A DNA stretch of 64,000 nt from positions 152,384 to 216,383 of the forward strand of contig NZ_JAUCZH010000006.1 in assembly GCF_030373185.1 (NCBI RefSeq). Reading direction: 5' to 3'. Source of the stretch: Tabrizicola sp. (lineage in GTDB: Bacteria > Pseudomonadota > Alphaproteobacteria > Rhodobacterales > Rhodobacteraceae). Below the pieces are notes generated by a model. That model saw only the letters and a list, made by a program, of their open reading frames with translations. It was not told the DNA's origin and made no database searches. Made by a program: the position numbers and the translations under genes. Positions within the stretch are counted from its first letter, which is position 1. Every line of letters starts with the position of its first letter. Shown piece by piece: positions 8,578 through 17,550 of this stretch.

Positions 8578-9894
8578 TCAGTGGGCGATTTCTTCCTGAC
8601 GTACGAACATGTTGCTCCAGGCCCGGTCGATCAGCTCTGGTGTCATCTGATAGGGGATGTTCTCGAAATCGCACACCGAGATCATCTGGTCGATCAGGAA
8701 GACCGGCATGTAGTTCGCATAGACATTCTCGATCGTCGGGAACTTGACCTTCATCAGATGCATCAGGGCGGTTTCGTCCAGAGGCATCTTCTTCTTCCGG
8801 GCGACCATGGCGAAGATCTTCAGGAAGTTTTCCTGGTTTGGTCCGTCGATCTTGATCTTGAAGAAGATACGACGCAACGCCGCGCCATCGAAGATCTGGT
8901 TCGGGTGGAAGTTGGTGGAAAAGATCACCAGCGTGTCAAACGGCACGGTGAATTTTTCGCCCGATTGCAGCGCAAGGATATCGCGGCTTTCTTCCAGCGG
9001 CACAATCCAGCGGTTGACGATCTTCTGCGGCGGTTCGGCCTGACGGCCAAGGTCGTCGATGATGAAGATGCCGCCGGTGGCCTTCAGTTGCAGCGGCGCC
9101 TGATAGGTGCGGGCCGTGGGGTTGTAGGTCAGGTCGAGCATCTCAAGCGACAGTTCACCGCCGGTGATCACCGAGGGGCGCTCACAATAGACATAGCGGT
9201 TGTCGAACTTGTTCGACGTGCGGCGCAACGAGTTCGGGTCATCGACATTCGCCTCGGCGGCGCTATGCACGATCGGGTCATAGACCGAGATGATCTGGCC
9301 TGAATATTCAATTGCCCGTGGCACATAGACCTTGTCGCCCAAAGCGGCGCGGATGCCGTGGCTGATCGAGGATTTACCGTTGCCGGGCGGACCGTAAAGC
9401 AGGATCGACCGGCCCGAGGTGACGGCAGGCCCAAGGTTGTCAATCAAGTCGGGCGGCAGGATCAGATGGCCCATGCCGGACATCAGCTGTTCCTTGTTCA
9501 GCCGGATGTCGCGCACCGACTGGCGCTTGATCTGCACCGAATACTGGTCCAGCGGCACCGGCATCGCGCCGTAATATTCCGACTGCGACAGCGCATCCAG
9601 CGCGCGCGCCTTGCCGGCATCCGTCAGCTCATAGCCCATTTCGTTGCCAGCGGTGGCGTGCATCGTGCCGGTCGCGGTCACCAGTTTCTGCGTCCGGGCA
9701 AGGTCCACAAGTTCCTGGACCAGTGGCACCGGCAGACAGACCACCTTCGACAGGACAGACACCTGATCCTGATTGGTCCGGAACATGGACTTCAGCAGGA
9801 TGTCCCGCATCATGATGGTCGAAAGACCCGTGTCGGCAAGCGACCGGGGCGAGGGTGGTGGCGTAACGTTCGACACCGGGGATTCAGCGTTCAT
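8578..9894 (-). CDS. AAA-family ATPase with N-terminal winged helix, linked to the tad locus
   Basis: A 438-residue cytosolic protein. Residues ~25-110 look like a winged-helix domain ending in 'YELTDAGKARALDAL'. An AAA ATPase core follows: Walker A GPPGNGKSS (168-176), Walker B FIIDD (277-281), a sensor 'VIFSTN', and arginines in 'AALRRIFFKIK'. It follows the prepilin peptidase with a 63-bp gap, at the end of the tad cluster. It is not the secretion ATPase CpaF. A regulatory or remodelling role in pilus or attachment biology is inferred only from position. Confidence 0.7.
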   Translation of the reverse strand: MNAESPVSNVTPPPSPRSLADTGLSTIMMRDILLKSMFRTNQDQVSVLSKVVCLPVPLVQELVDLARTQKLVTATGTMHATAGNEMGYELTDAGKARALDALSQSEYYGAMPVPLDQYSVQIKRQSVRDIRLNKEQLMSGMGHLILPPDLIDNLGPAVTSGRSILLYGPPGNGKSSISHGIRAALGDKVYVPRAIEYSGQIISVYDPIVHSAAEANVDDPNSLRRTSNKFDNRYVYCERPSVITGGELSLEMLDLTYNPTARTYQAPLQLKATGGIFIIDDLGRQAEPPQKIVNRWIVPLEESRDILALQSGEKFTVPFDTLVIFSTNFHPNQIFDGAALRRIFFKIKIDGPNQENFLKIFAMVARKKKMPLDETALMHLMKVKFPTIENVYANYMPVFLIDQMISVCDFENIPYQMTPELIDRAWSNMFVRQEEIAH

Positions 9895-9957
9895 TCAACC
9901 AGCTCCGTGGACAATGGCAGCAGACTGCGTTGATTTAGAGCTTAAATGCGACTTGTG

Positions 9958-10458
9958 TCAGACTTGCGGCCAGATGGCGGCAACAAGATAGAAGACCACA
10001 ATCCCCGACAATGCAAATCCCAACGGGAAATAACGCCGTTCGGTCCAGCTTTGCCAGTCCGGCGTCATGCGCCGGATCGCCGGAATCGCCCGCATGACCC
10101 GGTGCGTGATCAGTGCGCCGATCAGGCAGGCAGCAATCAACAGCAGGATCGGGCCAATGTTTGTGCCAACAAAGATCGGCGCCATGGCAGCGGCATATTT
10201 CGCGTCACCCGCGCCGAAAGTGCCGGTAGTATACAACAGGTAGCCCGCAACCAGAACGATTGCCATCAAGGCAAAGCCCCAGAGCCAAGCGGCCCATGTG
10301 GCCACCGCCAGCCAGCCAAGAAGCGGCCACACGGCAGCCAGCGCCAGCACGGCATTGTTCGGGATCTTCATCCGCTTCATGTCGCTGACTGCGGCCCAGA
10401 CAGCGATGGGAAGGACGGGAACGATAAGAATCAGGGCGCCGGTCGGGGTGATCATCAC
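9958..10458 (-). CDS. cpaA: Prepilin peptidase (CpaA/TadV)
   Basis: A 166-residue integral membrane aspartic peptidase of the A24 family that cleaves Flp prepilins. The two catalytic aspartates are visible: Asp26 in 'AVSDMKRMKIPN' and Asp85 in 'FGAGDAKYAAA' (the GxGD motif). Several hydrophobic helices surround them. The length matches the short CpaA/TadV type without a methylase domain. The ATG overlaps the TPR gene stop by 4 bp. Confidence 0.9.
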   Translation of the reverse strand: MMITPTGALILIVPVLPIAVWAAVSDMKRMKIPNNAVLALAAVWPLLGWLAVATWAAWLWGFALMAIVLVAGYLLYTTGTFGAGDAKYAAAMAPIFVGTNIGPILLLIAACLIGALITHRVMRAIPAIRRMTPDWQSWTERRYFPLGFALSGIVVFYLVAAIWPQV

Positions 10459-11312
10459 AGCGTCACATTCGCATCGATGGCTTCAAGGCTGCGGGTGGCA
10501 GCTTCGAAAAACTGCGGATGGGTGTCGATGGCTTGCTGCAACAGACCCTTGCCCACCGTCACATCGCCTTGCTTGATCGCCGCCAGCGCCATGGAATACA
10601 ACAACTCGGCGCGTTCGGTCTGTGTCATCCGCACCACGGGCAGGTCATATTTGCGCTGGGCGGCACGGGCAAGAACCAGGTTGTTTTTCGCCGTGAACAG
10701 GCCTGGATCGTAGGTCAGTGCCTCGGCGAACAGCTTCTCGGCCCCGGCGTGTTCGCCACGGGTCAGCTTGGAAAAGCCCCAGTTGTTCAGCACCCCGGCT
10801 GGTTTTGTGGTCAGTCCGACGGCGATCTCGTAGAAGCTGTCGGCCTTTTTCCAGTTCTTGTCCGAGTCGGCGATCATCGCTTCAAGCCGGTAGCGGTCGA
10901 AAGATTCATGCGTCGGGGGAATCTGGTTCAGTTCCGCCTTTGCCTCGGCCCACTGGTTCGACCGGATCAGCGTATCGGCCAGCATCACCCTGTCTTCCGA
11001 CGTGGCTTCGGGGTGTTCGATCACACGGCGCCAGATTTGCGCGGCCTCGGTCGGCTTCTGGGCGCGGCTCAGGGATTTGCCAAGTCCCCGCATCAGGTCG
11101 ATGCGGTCAGGGTTCTGTTGTGACGCCTTCGCGAAATAGGCGACCGCCTCATTTGGGTCCGCAACGGTCAGCATCACCTCATTGAGGTTTGATTCGTCGA
11201 TGACGTTGATGTCTTTCAAAGCCCGCTGAACCTGCTCGTCAGAGTTCTGCTGACAGGCTGACAGAAAGACCGTGCTTCCAAGGCACAGTGCAACAAGAAC
11301 AGGGTGGCGCAT
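10455..11312 (-). CDS. TPR-repeat lipoprotein of the tad locus
   Basis: A 285-residue exported protein. The start MRHPVLVALCLG gives a lipoprotein signal peptide with the lipobox Cys at residue 20 (LSAC); the frame is open upstream, but that part is unlike a signal sequence. The body is tetratricopeptide repeats, such as 'DPNEAVAYFAKASQQNPDRIDL' and 'AGAEKLFAEALTYDPGLFTA'. TadD-type TPR lipoproteins act in Flp pilus assembly; this is the second such gene in the cluster. Confidence 0.8.
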   Translation of the reverse strand: MRHPVLVALCLGSTVFLSACQQNSDEQVQRALKDINVIDESNLNEVMLTVADPNEAVAYFAKASQQNPDRIDLMRGLGKSLSRAQKPTEAAQIWRRVIEHPEATSEDRVMLADTLIRSNQWAEAKAELNQIPPTHESFDRYRLEAMIADSDKNWKKADSFYEIAVGLTTKPAGVLNNWGFSKLTRGEHAGAEKLFAEALTYDPGLFTAKNNLVLARAAQRKYDLPVVRMTQTERAELLYSMALAAIKQGDVTVGKGLLQQAIDTHPQFFEAATRSLEAIDANVTL

Positions 11313-11397
11313 ATTCGCGTCCTTTTTTTCCAGACTGCCCGATTTTCGACTTCTCGATCTTCGACTGCTCAATCTTCTACTGCTCGGAGCCCTTCCC

Positions 11398-11949
11398 TCA
11401 AAGCTGCGTAAGAAGGACGTATTTGCCCTTTTCACGCCGCACGAGGCGGAACTCACCTTTTTCTTCCATCGGATCATATACGCCCGCCTCGGTTGAGGCG
11501 ATAGCGAGCTTCAGATTTTCGCGGATCGAGTCTGTTTGGCCACTATCCTGGGCGAAAGCCTGCTGAAATACGGCGCGTGCTTCGCCCAACTGGCCGCTTT
11601 CCATCAGCGCAACACCAAGATTGTTGATGGCTGGCACGAATGTCGGGTCTTCTTCAATCGCGCGACGCAGGATCTTTTCAGCCTGACCAATCCGGCCGAG
11701 CGCCAGATTTGCCGATCCGATCGCAGAAAGCGTGTCCACGTTCACCCCGTTGGTCGCGGCCGCGCGGTAATAGGCTTTCAGCGCCAGCTCGTATTCGCCA
11801 GCTTCCATCAGCCGGTGGCCGACAATCAGCCCGTCCACCGCATCGCCGCGCGCGTCTACGCCATATGGGACGTTCCGCGATACACCGCCGGACGGAGTGC
11901 AGGCGCCAAGTGCAACAAGCAGCAAAAGTGAAAGACCATGTAGACGCAC
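11398..11949 (-). CDS. tadD: TadD-like TPR lipoprotein
   Basis: A 183-residue protein with a lipoprotein signal (lipobox 'ALGAC', Cys17) and two to three TPR units around residues 45-140, such as 'GQAEKILRRAIEEDPTFVP' and 'GEARAVFQQAFAQDSG'. TadD is thought to be an outer-membrane-associated pilotin-like factor for the CpaC secretin. It follows tadC by 21 bp. The basic C-terminal tail (RLVRREKGKYVLL) is outside the repeats. Confidence 0.8.
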   Translation of the reverse strand: MRLHGLSLLLLVALGACTPSGGVSRNVPYGVDARGDAVDGLIVGHRLMEAGEYELALKAYYRAAATNGVNVDTLSAIGSANLALGRIGQAEKILRRAIEEDPTFVPAINNLGVALMESGQLGEARAVFQQAFAQDSGQTDSIRENLKLAIASTEAGVYDPMEEKGEFRLVRREKGKYVLLTQL

Positions 11950-11970
11950 GTCAACCCTTGTCTGCCGCCA

Positions 11971-12960
11971 TCACCCCCCGGGCCGCATGTTGCCCAGCAT
12001 CGTTGCGATGCCATAGACAGAGGGACCGATCAGAATGACCAGAAGTGGCGGAACTGTGAACAGCATAGTGCCAAGGGTCAGTTTTGTAGGCAACATGTTT
12101 GCCTTTTCTTCGGCCCGCATGACCCGTTTGTCGCGCATGTCGGCGGAATAGACACGCAAGGCATCCGCAACCGATGTGCCGAACGTCGCCGACTGCACCA
12201 GCGTGGTCACAAACGAGGCCACATCCGGGACGCCAACCCGTTCCGCCATGTCCTTCAGAACCGTTGTCCGTTCCTTGCCGGCCTTCACCTCTTGGGCAAC
12301 CATGTCGAATTCGTCCGCCAGCGCCGGATAGCCAGCCCGGCTTTCCTTGCCGACACGGATCAGCGACTGGTCAAGCGACTGGCCGGCCTCGACGCAGACC
12401 AGCATCAGGTCAAGCGCGTCAGGGAAGCCCTGGATGATTTCGGTCTGGCGCTGTTCAAGGCGTTTGTCGACCCAGTAGCGCGGAATGTAGTAGCCGATGG
12501 CACAGGGCAGCAGCGAATAGACCAGCATGGAATTGGTGGTCAGGTCGCCGGTGACCGACTTGATCAGGGCATAGATCAGACCAAGGATCAGGAAAGCGAT
12601 GCCAAGCAGAAACTGCATCGCGTGGAACATGCGAACGGCGTTTTTCGACGTATAGCCCGCCCGAAGCATCTTCAGCTTCGCGGCAGAGAGTTCGTCCTTC
12701 TTTTGCGGTTCAAGGAACTGGGCAAAGCGTTCAAGCTTGTCCATCCGTTCGTTCCGGCGCAGCGCACGCTTCTTGTCATTGGTGTTGGCGGCAGGCTGGG
12801 ACGTGTCCTTCAACTCGCGAAAACGGTCGCGCTGGCGCTTCATGACGATCGGAAGGGCAAGCAGGATCAGCAGCAGCCCCAGCATGCCAACCGCGATCAG
12901 CGGGCCAAGAGGGCCAAGCGCATCGGTCAGCATGGTGTTCAGTTCGGAAAGCGGGTTCAT
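11971..12960 (-). CDS. tadC: Tad pilus inner-membrane platform protein TadC (GspF family)
   Basis: A 329-residue polytopic membrane protein of the type II secretion F family. It has an N-terminal transmembrane helix, a charged cytosolic segment, a helix pair (~113-160), the T2SSF domain with 'DALDLMLVCVEAGQSLDQSL', and a C-terminal helix pair. It should pair with TadB as the platform on which CpaF assembles Flp subunits. It begins 6 bp after the tadB stop. Confidence 0.92.
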   Translation of the reverse strand: MNPLSELNTMLTDALGPLGPLIAVGMLGLLLILLALPIVMKRQRDRFRELKDTSQPAANTNDKKRALRRNERMDKLERFAQFLEPQKKDELSAAKLKMLRAGYTSKNAVRMFHAMQFLLGIAFLILGLIYALIKSVTGDLTTNSMLVYSLLPCAIGYYIPRYWVDKRLEQRQTEIIQGFPDALDLMLVCVEAGQSLDQSLIRVGKESRAGYPALADEFDMVAQEVKAGKERTTVLKDMAERVGVPDVASFVTTLVQSATFGTSVADALRVYSADMRDKRVMRAEEKANMLPTKLTLGTMLFTVPPLLVILIGPSVYGIATMLGNMRPGG

Positions 12961-12966
12961 GGCCGT

Positions 12967-13935
12967 TCAAACCTTGATGTTGGTCATCACCTTCATGAAG
13001 ATGATGTTGATGATCAGGAACACGATGACAAACAGCGCCGCCGGGATGAAGGCAGGCGTATCCCTGACACCGTCATAATAGTCCGGCTTGATCACGTTGA
13101 TCATGATCAGCGCGGCAATCGGAAAGCCGGACAGGAACATGCCGGACCATTTCGCCTCGGCGGTGATGGCGGCGACGCGGCGGAACAGCTTGAAGCGCGC
13201 GCGGATAACCTTGGACAGGCCGTCCAGAATTTCGGCCAGGTTGCCGCCAGACTGCTGCTGGATCGACACAGCAACCGCAAGGAACCGCAAATCCTGACTG
13301 TCCATCCGTTCGGCAAAGGCCTTGAGCGACTCTGTCACATCGCGGCCATAGGCAGCCTCGTCAGCGATGACACCGAACTCCGATCCCAGTGGATCGGGAA
13401 TTTCCTTGGCCACAATCCCGATCGCGGTCGAGAACGGGTGGCCTACCCGCAGGCTGCGGACCATCAACTCGATGGAATCGGGCAGTTGTTCTTCCAGAAG
13501 CGACATGCGCTTCTTGGCCTTGCGGTTGACCCAGTAGTAGACCCCACCGATCCCCATGGCGACAGACAGGATCAAGCGGATGCCAACCTCTGCACTGGTC
13601 ATGACGGTCAACATCAGGAAGGCCAGAACCGAAACCAGCCCCATGATCCCGATCAGCGCCTGTGGAGAAAAGGCGATATTCGCGCGCTGGGCCTTTTTCG
13701 CGAAGACCGAATACAGCGGGATGTTCTTCGAATTCAGGTGCTGGTTCATCTCCTTGCGAAGTTGTTCCAGAACCTGTTCGCGGTTGGCGTTCTTTTCCAG
13801 CAGCGTCAGACGACGGCTGAGCCGATTGTTCAGGCTGATCGACTTGCCGAAAACCGTCAGGTAAATCCCTTCGACGATCACCACGACGGCAACGAATATC
13901 AGGAAATAGATAAGGGGTGCTGCGCTGATCTGCAT
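12967..13935 (-). CDS. tadB: Tad pilus inner-membrane platform protein TadB (GspF family)
   Basis: A 322-residue T2SSF-domain protein with an N-terminal helix ('PLIYFLIFVAVVVIVEGIYL'), a cytosolic domain, a middle helix pair, the signature 'DSIELMVRSLRVGHPFSTAIG' and C-terminal helices ending in 'FVIVFLIINIIFMKVMTNIKV'. It is paired with TadC and lies directly downstream of the CpaF ATPase gene (9-bp gap). Confidence 0.92.
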   Translation of the reverse strand: MQISAAPLIYFLIFVAVVVIVEGIYLTVFGKSISLNNRLSRRLTLLEKNANREQVLEQLRKEMNQHLNSKNIPLYSVFAKKAQRANIAFSPQALIGIMGLVSVLAFLMLTVMTSAEVGIRLILSVAMGIGGVYYWVNRKAKKRMSLLEEQLPDSIELMVRSLRVGHPFSTAIGIVAKEIPDPLGSEFGVIADEAAYGRDVTESLKAFAERMDSQDLRFLAVAVSIQQQSGGNLAEILDGLSKVIRARFKLFRRVAAITAEAKWSGMFLSGFPIAALIMINVIKPDYYDGVRDTPAFIPAALFVIVFLIINIIFMKVMTNIKV

Positions 13936-13944
13936 GTGCGTGCC

Positions 13945-15375
13945 TCAGATGGTCGGTTCGTAGATCGAGGCCGGCAGATCATAGCCCCACTGGCGGAACC
14001 GGTCCGAGAAGGAAGACCGGATACCGGTGGCGTTGAAGCGGCCGATGATCCGGCCCGAAGGCTCGATCCCAAGGCGTTCAAAGCGGAAGACTTCCTGCAT
14101 CGAGATGACCTCGCCTTCCATGCCGGTGATCTCGGTGATCGAAGTCATGCGGCGGGTGCCGTCCTGAAGGCGGCTGGCCTGCACCAGAAGGTTGACGGCC
14201 GAGGCGATCTGGCTGCGTACCGCCTTCAGCGGCATCTCGATCCCGGCCATGGCGACCATGTTTTCCAGACGGCTGATGGCGTCCCGCGGGTTGTTGGCGT
14301 GGATCGTGGTCATCGAGCCGTCGTGGCCGGTGTTCATCGCCTGAAGCATGTCGATCACTTCTTCACCCCGGGTTTCCCCCACGATGATGCGGTCAGGCCG
14401 CATACGAAGCGCGTTCCGCAGGCAGTCGCGCTGGGTGACGGCACCCTTGCCCTCGACGTTGGCCGGGCGGCTCTCCATCCGGCCGACGTGGACCTGCTGA
14501 AGCTGAAGTTCCGCCGTATCCTCGATCGTCAGCACACGCTCATGGTTGTCGATGAAAGAGGACAGCGCGTTGAGCGTTGTCGTCTTGCCCGAACCCGTGC
14601 CGCCCGAAACGATGATGTTCAGACGGCAGGACACTGCCGCTTGCAGATAGGCCGCCATTTCATCGGTGAAGGCGCCGAACTTGACCAGATCGTCGATCCG
14701 CAGCTTGTCTTTCTTGAATTTCCGGATGGAAACCAGCGACCCGTCCACCGCGATCGGCGGGATCATGCAGTTGAAACGGCTGCCATCCTGCAAGCGGGCG
14801 TCGCAATAGGGGTTCGATTCATCGACCCGGCGGCCCACGGCGGACACGATCTTGTCGATGATCCGCAACAGGTGGCGTTCATCGCGGAAGGTCACGTCGG
14901 AAAGTTCCAGCTTGCCGGCGCGTTCCACAAAGATGCGGCGCGGGCCGTTTACGAGGATATCGTTGATCGTGTCATCCTTGAGCAGCGGCTCCAGCGGGCC
15001 AAGGCCCATCACCTCGTCATAAAGCTCTTGCGTCAGTGCAAGGCGGTCTTCCTTGTTCAGGGCGACCGACATCTCGTCCAGCGCTTCCGAGGCAAGCGAC
15101 GAGATTTCCTGACGCAGGTTCTGTTCGGTGGCTGATTCCAGCGCGGACAGGTTCAGGTCTTCCAGCAGCCGTTTATGGATCTCGACCTTGAGTTCGGTCA
15201 GGCGTTCCTTGCGCTTCTTGTCGCGGTCCGCCGCCATGGCCTCGGCGGCGGTCTTTTGCGAGATCGGGGCAGCCATCCGTGCCGTAAGGCCCGGCTTTTC
15301 CACCAAGGCCGGATCTGCGGCTACAGCGGCACCGGCGCGTCCGGTCGGCGTGGTCTTGTTGAAACGAGTAAACAC
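13945..15375 (-). CDS. cpaF: Tad secretion ATPase CpaF/TadA
   Basis: A 476-residue hexameric traffic ATPase powering Flp pilus assembly. A variable N-terminus (~1-110) leads to the NTD1/NTD2 region, then Walker [10 protein letters not shown] (258-266), the Asp box '[13 protein letters not shown]', Walker B '[15 protein letters not shown]' and the His box '[13 protein letters not shown]'. All core motifs are intact. It starts 20 bp after the CpaE stop. Confidence 0.95.
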   Translation of the reverse strand: MFTRFNKTTPTGRAGAAVAADPALVEKPGLTARMAAPISQKTAAEAMAADRDKKRKERLTELKVEIHKRLLEDLNLSALESATEQNLRQEISSLASEALDEMSVALNKEDRLALTQELYDEVMGLGPLEPLLKDDTINDILVNGPRRIFVERAGKLELSDVTFRDERHLLRIIDKIVSAVGRRVDESNPYCDARLQDGSRFNCMIPPIAVDGSLVSIRKFKKDKLRIDDLVKFGAFTDEMAAYLQAAVSCRLNIIVSGGTGSGKTTTLNALSSFIDNHERVLTIEDTAELQLQQVHVGRMESRPANVEGKGAVTQRDCLRNALRMRPDRIIVGETRGEEVIDMLQAMNTGHDGSMTTIHANNPRDAISRLENMVAMAGIEMPLKAVRSQIASAVNLLVQASRLQDGTRRMTSITEITGMEGEVISMQEVFRFERLGIEPSGRIIGRFNATGIRSSFSDRFRQWGYDLPASIYEPTI

Positions 15376-15394
15376 GGATCAGCCCCCTACTTCG

Positions 15395-16654
15395 TCACGA
15401 CTTGGCGACTTCGACAGATTTATTCAAATCATACAGTGACTTGGCAAGCTTTTGCAGTTCCTTGCGAAGCGGATTCTTTGCGGCGTTCTCGGAAATCGGC
15501 AGGCCGTGGTCATTGGCCTGCGTCACCTGTTCGCCGCCATCGGGCAATTGAACCTCGATCTGGATATCAAGGCTTTCCGCCATCCGCTTGACGCGCGCCT
15601 TGGCCGAAAGATCGGTGAACTTGGGCGCCCGGTTCAGGACATAGCGCACCTTGTCATGCGGCAAAGCCTCGGCCTTGAGAGCGCGGATGAAGCGCAGGAT
15701 GTTCTGGGCAGACCGCAGATCAAGCTCCAGAAGGGCAAAATAGACATGGGCGCGGGTCAGGACTGCCTCTGTCCAGGCCACAACTGTTGACGGCATGTCA
15801 ACAATCACAAAGTCGAAATTTGCCTGCGCCATGTCCAGAATCCGACCCACATCTTCAGGGGTCAGCATTTCCAGCGGCAGCATGTCAGCGGGCGCGGTCA
15901 GGACGTACAGCTTGTCGTTGAAGGTCAGCATCGACTTCATCAGGCTGTCGCTGTCCAGGCCCGCCGTGTCGCTCAGTACTTCCAGCACCGCTTCCTTGCG
16001 CGGCAGGTCAAGATAGGTGGCGATCGTCCCGAACTGAAGGTCCAGATCGATGATGCAGACGCGGGTTCCCTCGCTGTCGGGAATATTGCACAGTTCCCAG
16101 CCAAGGTTTGCCGCGAAGGTCGTGGCACCAACCCCCCCGGCCATGCCATGCACTGGCAGGATCACGCCGTTGCGGTCGCCTTTGGGGCGCGTCACAGCCG
16201 AGAACATGCCGGTAACCGGGTCATAGCCTTCCGGCATGACCGGGCTTGGCTTGCGCAGCCGCTCGATCGACTCGTGCAGCGCGCCTTCCGGCAGCGGGTA
16301 GGGGACAAAATCATCGGCCCCGAGTTTCAGCATCTGGTGCAGGACCGACGGGCTGACCTGATTGGCGATCAGAAGAACCTTGATCTTCTTGGCCTTCGCC
16401 GCCTTGATCACGTCGTTCATCTTCGACAGTTCGCTCTCGTCCTCGCTGTCCACGGCAATGGCGACAAACTGCATGCCCGAACTGTCCGGCTGCTTGAGAA
16501 ACACCAGCGCATCCTCAAAGTTGAGGTCGCCCCAGGCTTCGCCCAGTTCCTGCTCCATATCGTCGATCAGAAGATCGAATCGCTGCACATCGCGTGAGAT
16601 TGTGCAGGCCAAGATTGGCGCGGGGTCACTCTGTACTGTTGCTTTGCTCGTCAT
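15395..16654 (-). CDS. cpaE: Tad pilus localisation ATPase CpaE/TadZ
   Basis: A 419-residue two-domain protein. The N-terminal ~140 residues resemble an atypical receiver domain, and the C-terminal half is a ParA/MinD-like ATPase. The P-loop is 'GMAGGVGATTFAANLG', where the position normally filled by Lys after GGVG is Ala, as is common in TadZ proteins. CpaE directs the polar location of the pilus machine. The start at 16654 (MTSKATVQ) is favoured over an upstream in-frame start at 16702, where a nested hairpin lies. Confidence 0.88.
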   Translation of the reverse strand: MTSKATVQSDPAPILACTISRDVQRFDLLIDDMEQELGEAWGDLNFEDALVFLKQPDSSGMQFVAIAVDSEDESELSKMNDVIKAAKAKKIKVLLIANQVSPSVLHQMLKLGADDFVPYPLPEGALHESIERLRKPSPVMPEGYDPVTGMFSAVTRPKGDRNGVILPVHGMAGGVGATTFAANLGWELCNIPDSEGTRVCIIDLDLQFGTIATYLDLPRKEAVLEVLSDTAGLDSDSLMKSMLTFNDKLYVLTAPADMLPLEMLTPEDVGRILDMAQANFDFVIVDMPSTVVAWTEAVLTRAHVYFALLELDLRSAQNILRFIRALKAEALPHDKVRYVLNRAPKFTDLSAKARVKRMAESLDIQIEVQLPDGGEQVTQANDHGLPISENAAKNPLRKELQKLAKSLYDLNKSVEVAKS

Positions 16655-16699
16655 CTCGCGTCGCGTCCTTTCAGTGCGGTGCGTAAGTATCTGAACTGC

Positions 16700-16739
16700 C
16701 AAGGGTATGTGGCAAGATCAATGCCACGGACAACCCTTG
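16700..16739. promoter_or_regulatory. Nested stem-loop upstream of cpaE
   Basis: Outer arms CAAGGGT / ACCCTTG and inner arms GTGGC / GCCAC nest in the correct order. This places a two-part hairpin 45-85 bp before the cpaE start, between the ompA terminator and cpaE. It may be a leader structure or a composite operator. Confidence 0.4.
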
Positions 16740-16851
16740 TGGAAGTGCAGACTCCAACCATCGCCGACATAGGGGACACTGGTCAAGAATGGTGGCGATA
16801 ATTGGGCTAAAAATGCCTGATTCTGGGATTATCACTATACTGGAAACGAAG

Positions 16852-16874
16852 AGGCCGGGCAGATGGCCCGGCCT
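16852..16874 (-). terminator. Intrinsic terminator after the OmpA lipoprotein gene
   Basis: Nine-base arms AGGCCGGGC / GCCCGGCCT with a 5-base loop, followed on the minus strand by CTTCGTTTCC. It lies 25 bp beyond the ompA stop and separates the cpaC-ompA unit from cpaE and later genes. Confidence 0.75.
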
Positions 16875-16898
16875 TTCCGAAGTCGAATTAGTCAGGCC

Positions 16899-17549
16899 TC
16901 ACTCGCCGCCATCGGCTACCGTGCCGCTGTGGGCGCGGGTCGCGCTTGTGACGTATTCGCGCCAGATCACCTCGGCGTACTTGCCGTTCAGCACCAGCGG
17001 ATGCGACGACACGAAGCCCGAAACCTCGGTCACCGTGCGGCGGTTGCGCATTTCCGGAGCGCTGGTCTGGATGATCGGACGGGTCTTGCCATAGGAAACG
17101 ACAGCTTCCAGCCGCGACTTGCTGACGCCAAGCGAGGTAAGATAAGCCACCGCCGCCTGTGCGCGGCGCAAGCCAAGCCGTTGGTTGTATCCGGCCGAAC
17201 CCACAAGGTCGGTATGCCCGAAGACACGGAACCGCACTTCGGGGAACTGGCGAATGAAGGTCGCCTGCTTTTGAAGGATCGACCGCGCCTCATCGGACAG
17301 CTCGGCACTGTTGAAGGCAAAGTTGATCGTGTCCGGAACCTCGGCCGCAAAACGCTGGGCCAGGGCAACGGTGTATTCGATCTGACCCGTCTGGATCAGG
17401 GTGTTGTTCATCGTGGCGTTGCCGAACTGGCCCTTGTCGACTTCAGAGCCGAGTTCCTTGTCGAAGCTTGTGGTATATTCAGAGCCACAAGCGGCCAGAG
17501 TGACAAGAGCAGAGGCTGCAAGCAGCTTTGGAAGCATACTGGTCATCAT
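16899..17549 (-). CDS. OmpA-family lipoprotein of the tad locus
   Basis: A 216-residue exported protein with a lipoprotein signal (lipobox 'TLAAC', Cys21). A C-terminal OmpA-like peptidoglycan-binding domain includes 'VRFRVFGHTDLVGSAGYNQR', with the expected 'LGLRRAQAAVAYL' helix next. It occupies the place of CpaD, the secretin partner, directly after cpaC with a 1-bp gap. An inferred role is tethering the CpaC channel to peptidoglycan. Confidence 0.82.
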   Translation of the reverse strand: MMTSMLPKLLAASALVTLAACGSEYTTSFDKELGSEVDKGQFGNATMNNTLIQTGQIEYTVALAQRFAAEVPDTINFAFNSAELSDEARSILQKQATFIRQFPEVRFRVFGHTDLVGSAGYNQRLGLRRAQAAVAYLTSLGVSKSRLEAVVSYGKTRPIIQTSAPEMRNRRTVTEVSGFVSSHPLVLNGKYAEVIWREYVTSATRAHSGTVADGGE

Positions 17550-17550
17550 C

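Noticed and set aside
12292..15135. 947-codon open frame on the plus strand
   Set aside because: It lies entirely antisense to tadC, tadB and cpaF, which have full family motifs. Long antisense frames arise in GC-rich coding DNA; the translated sequence is low-complexity and His/Asp/Arg-rich.
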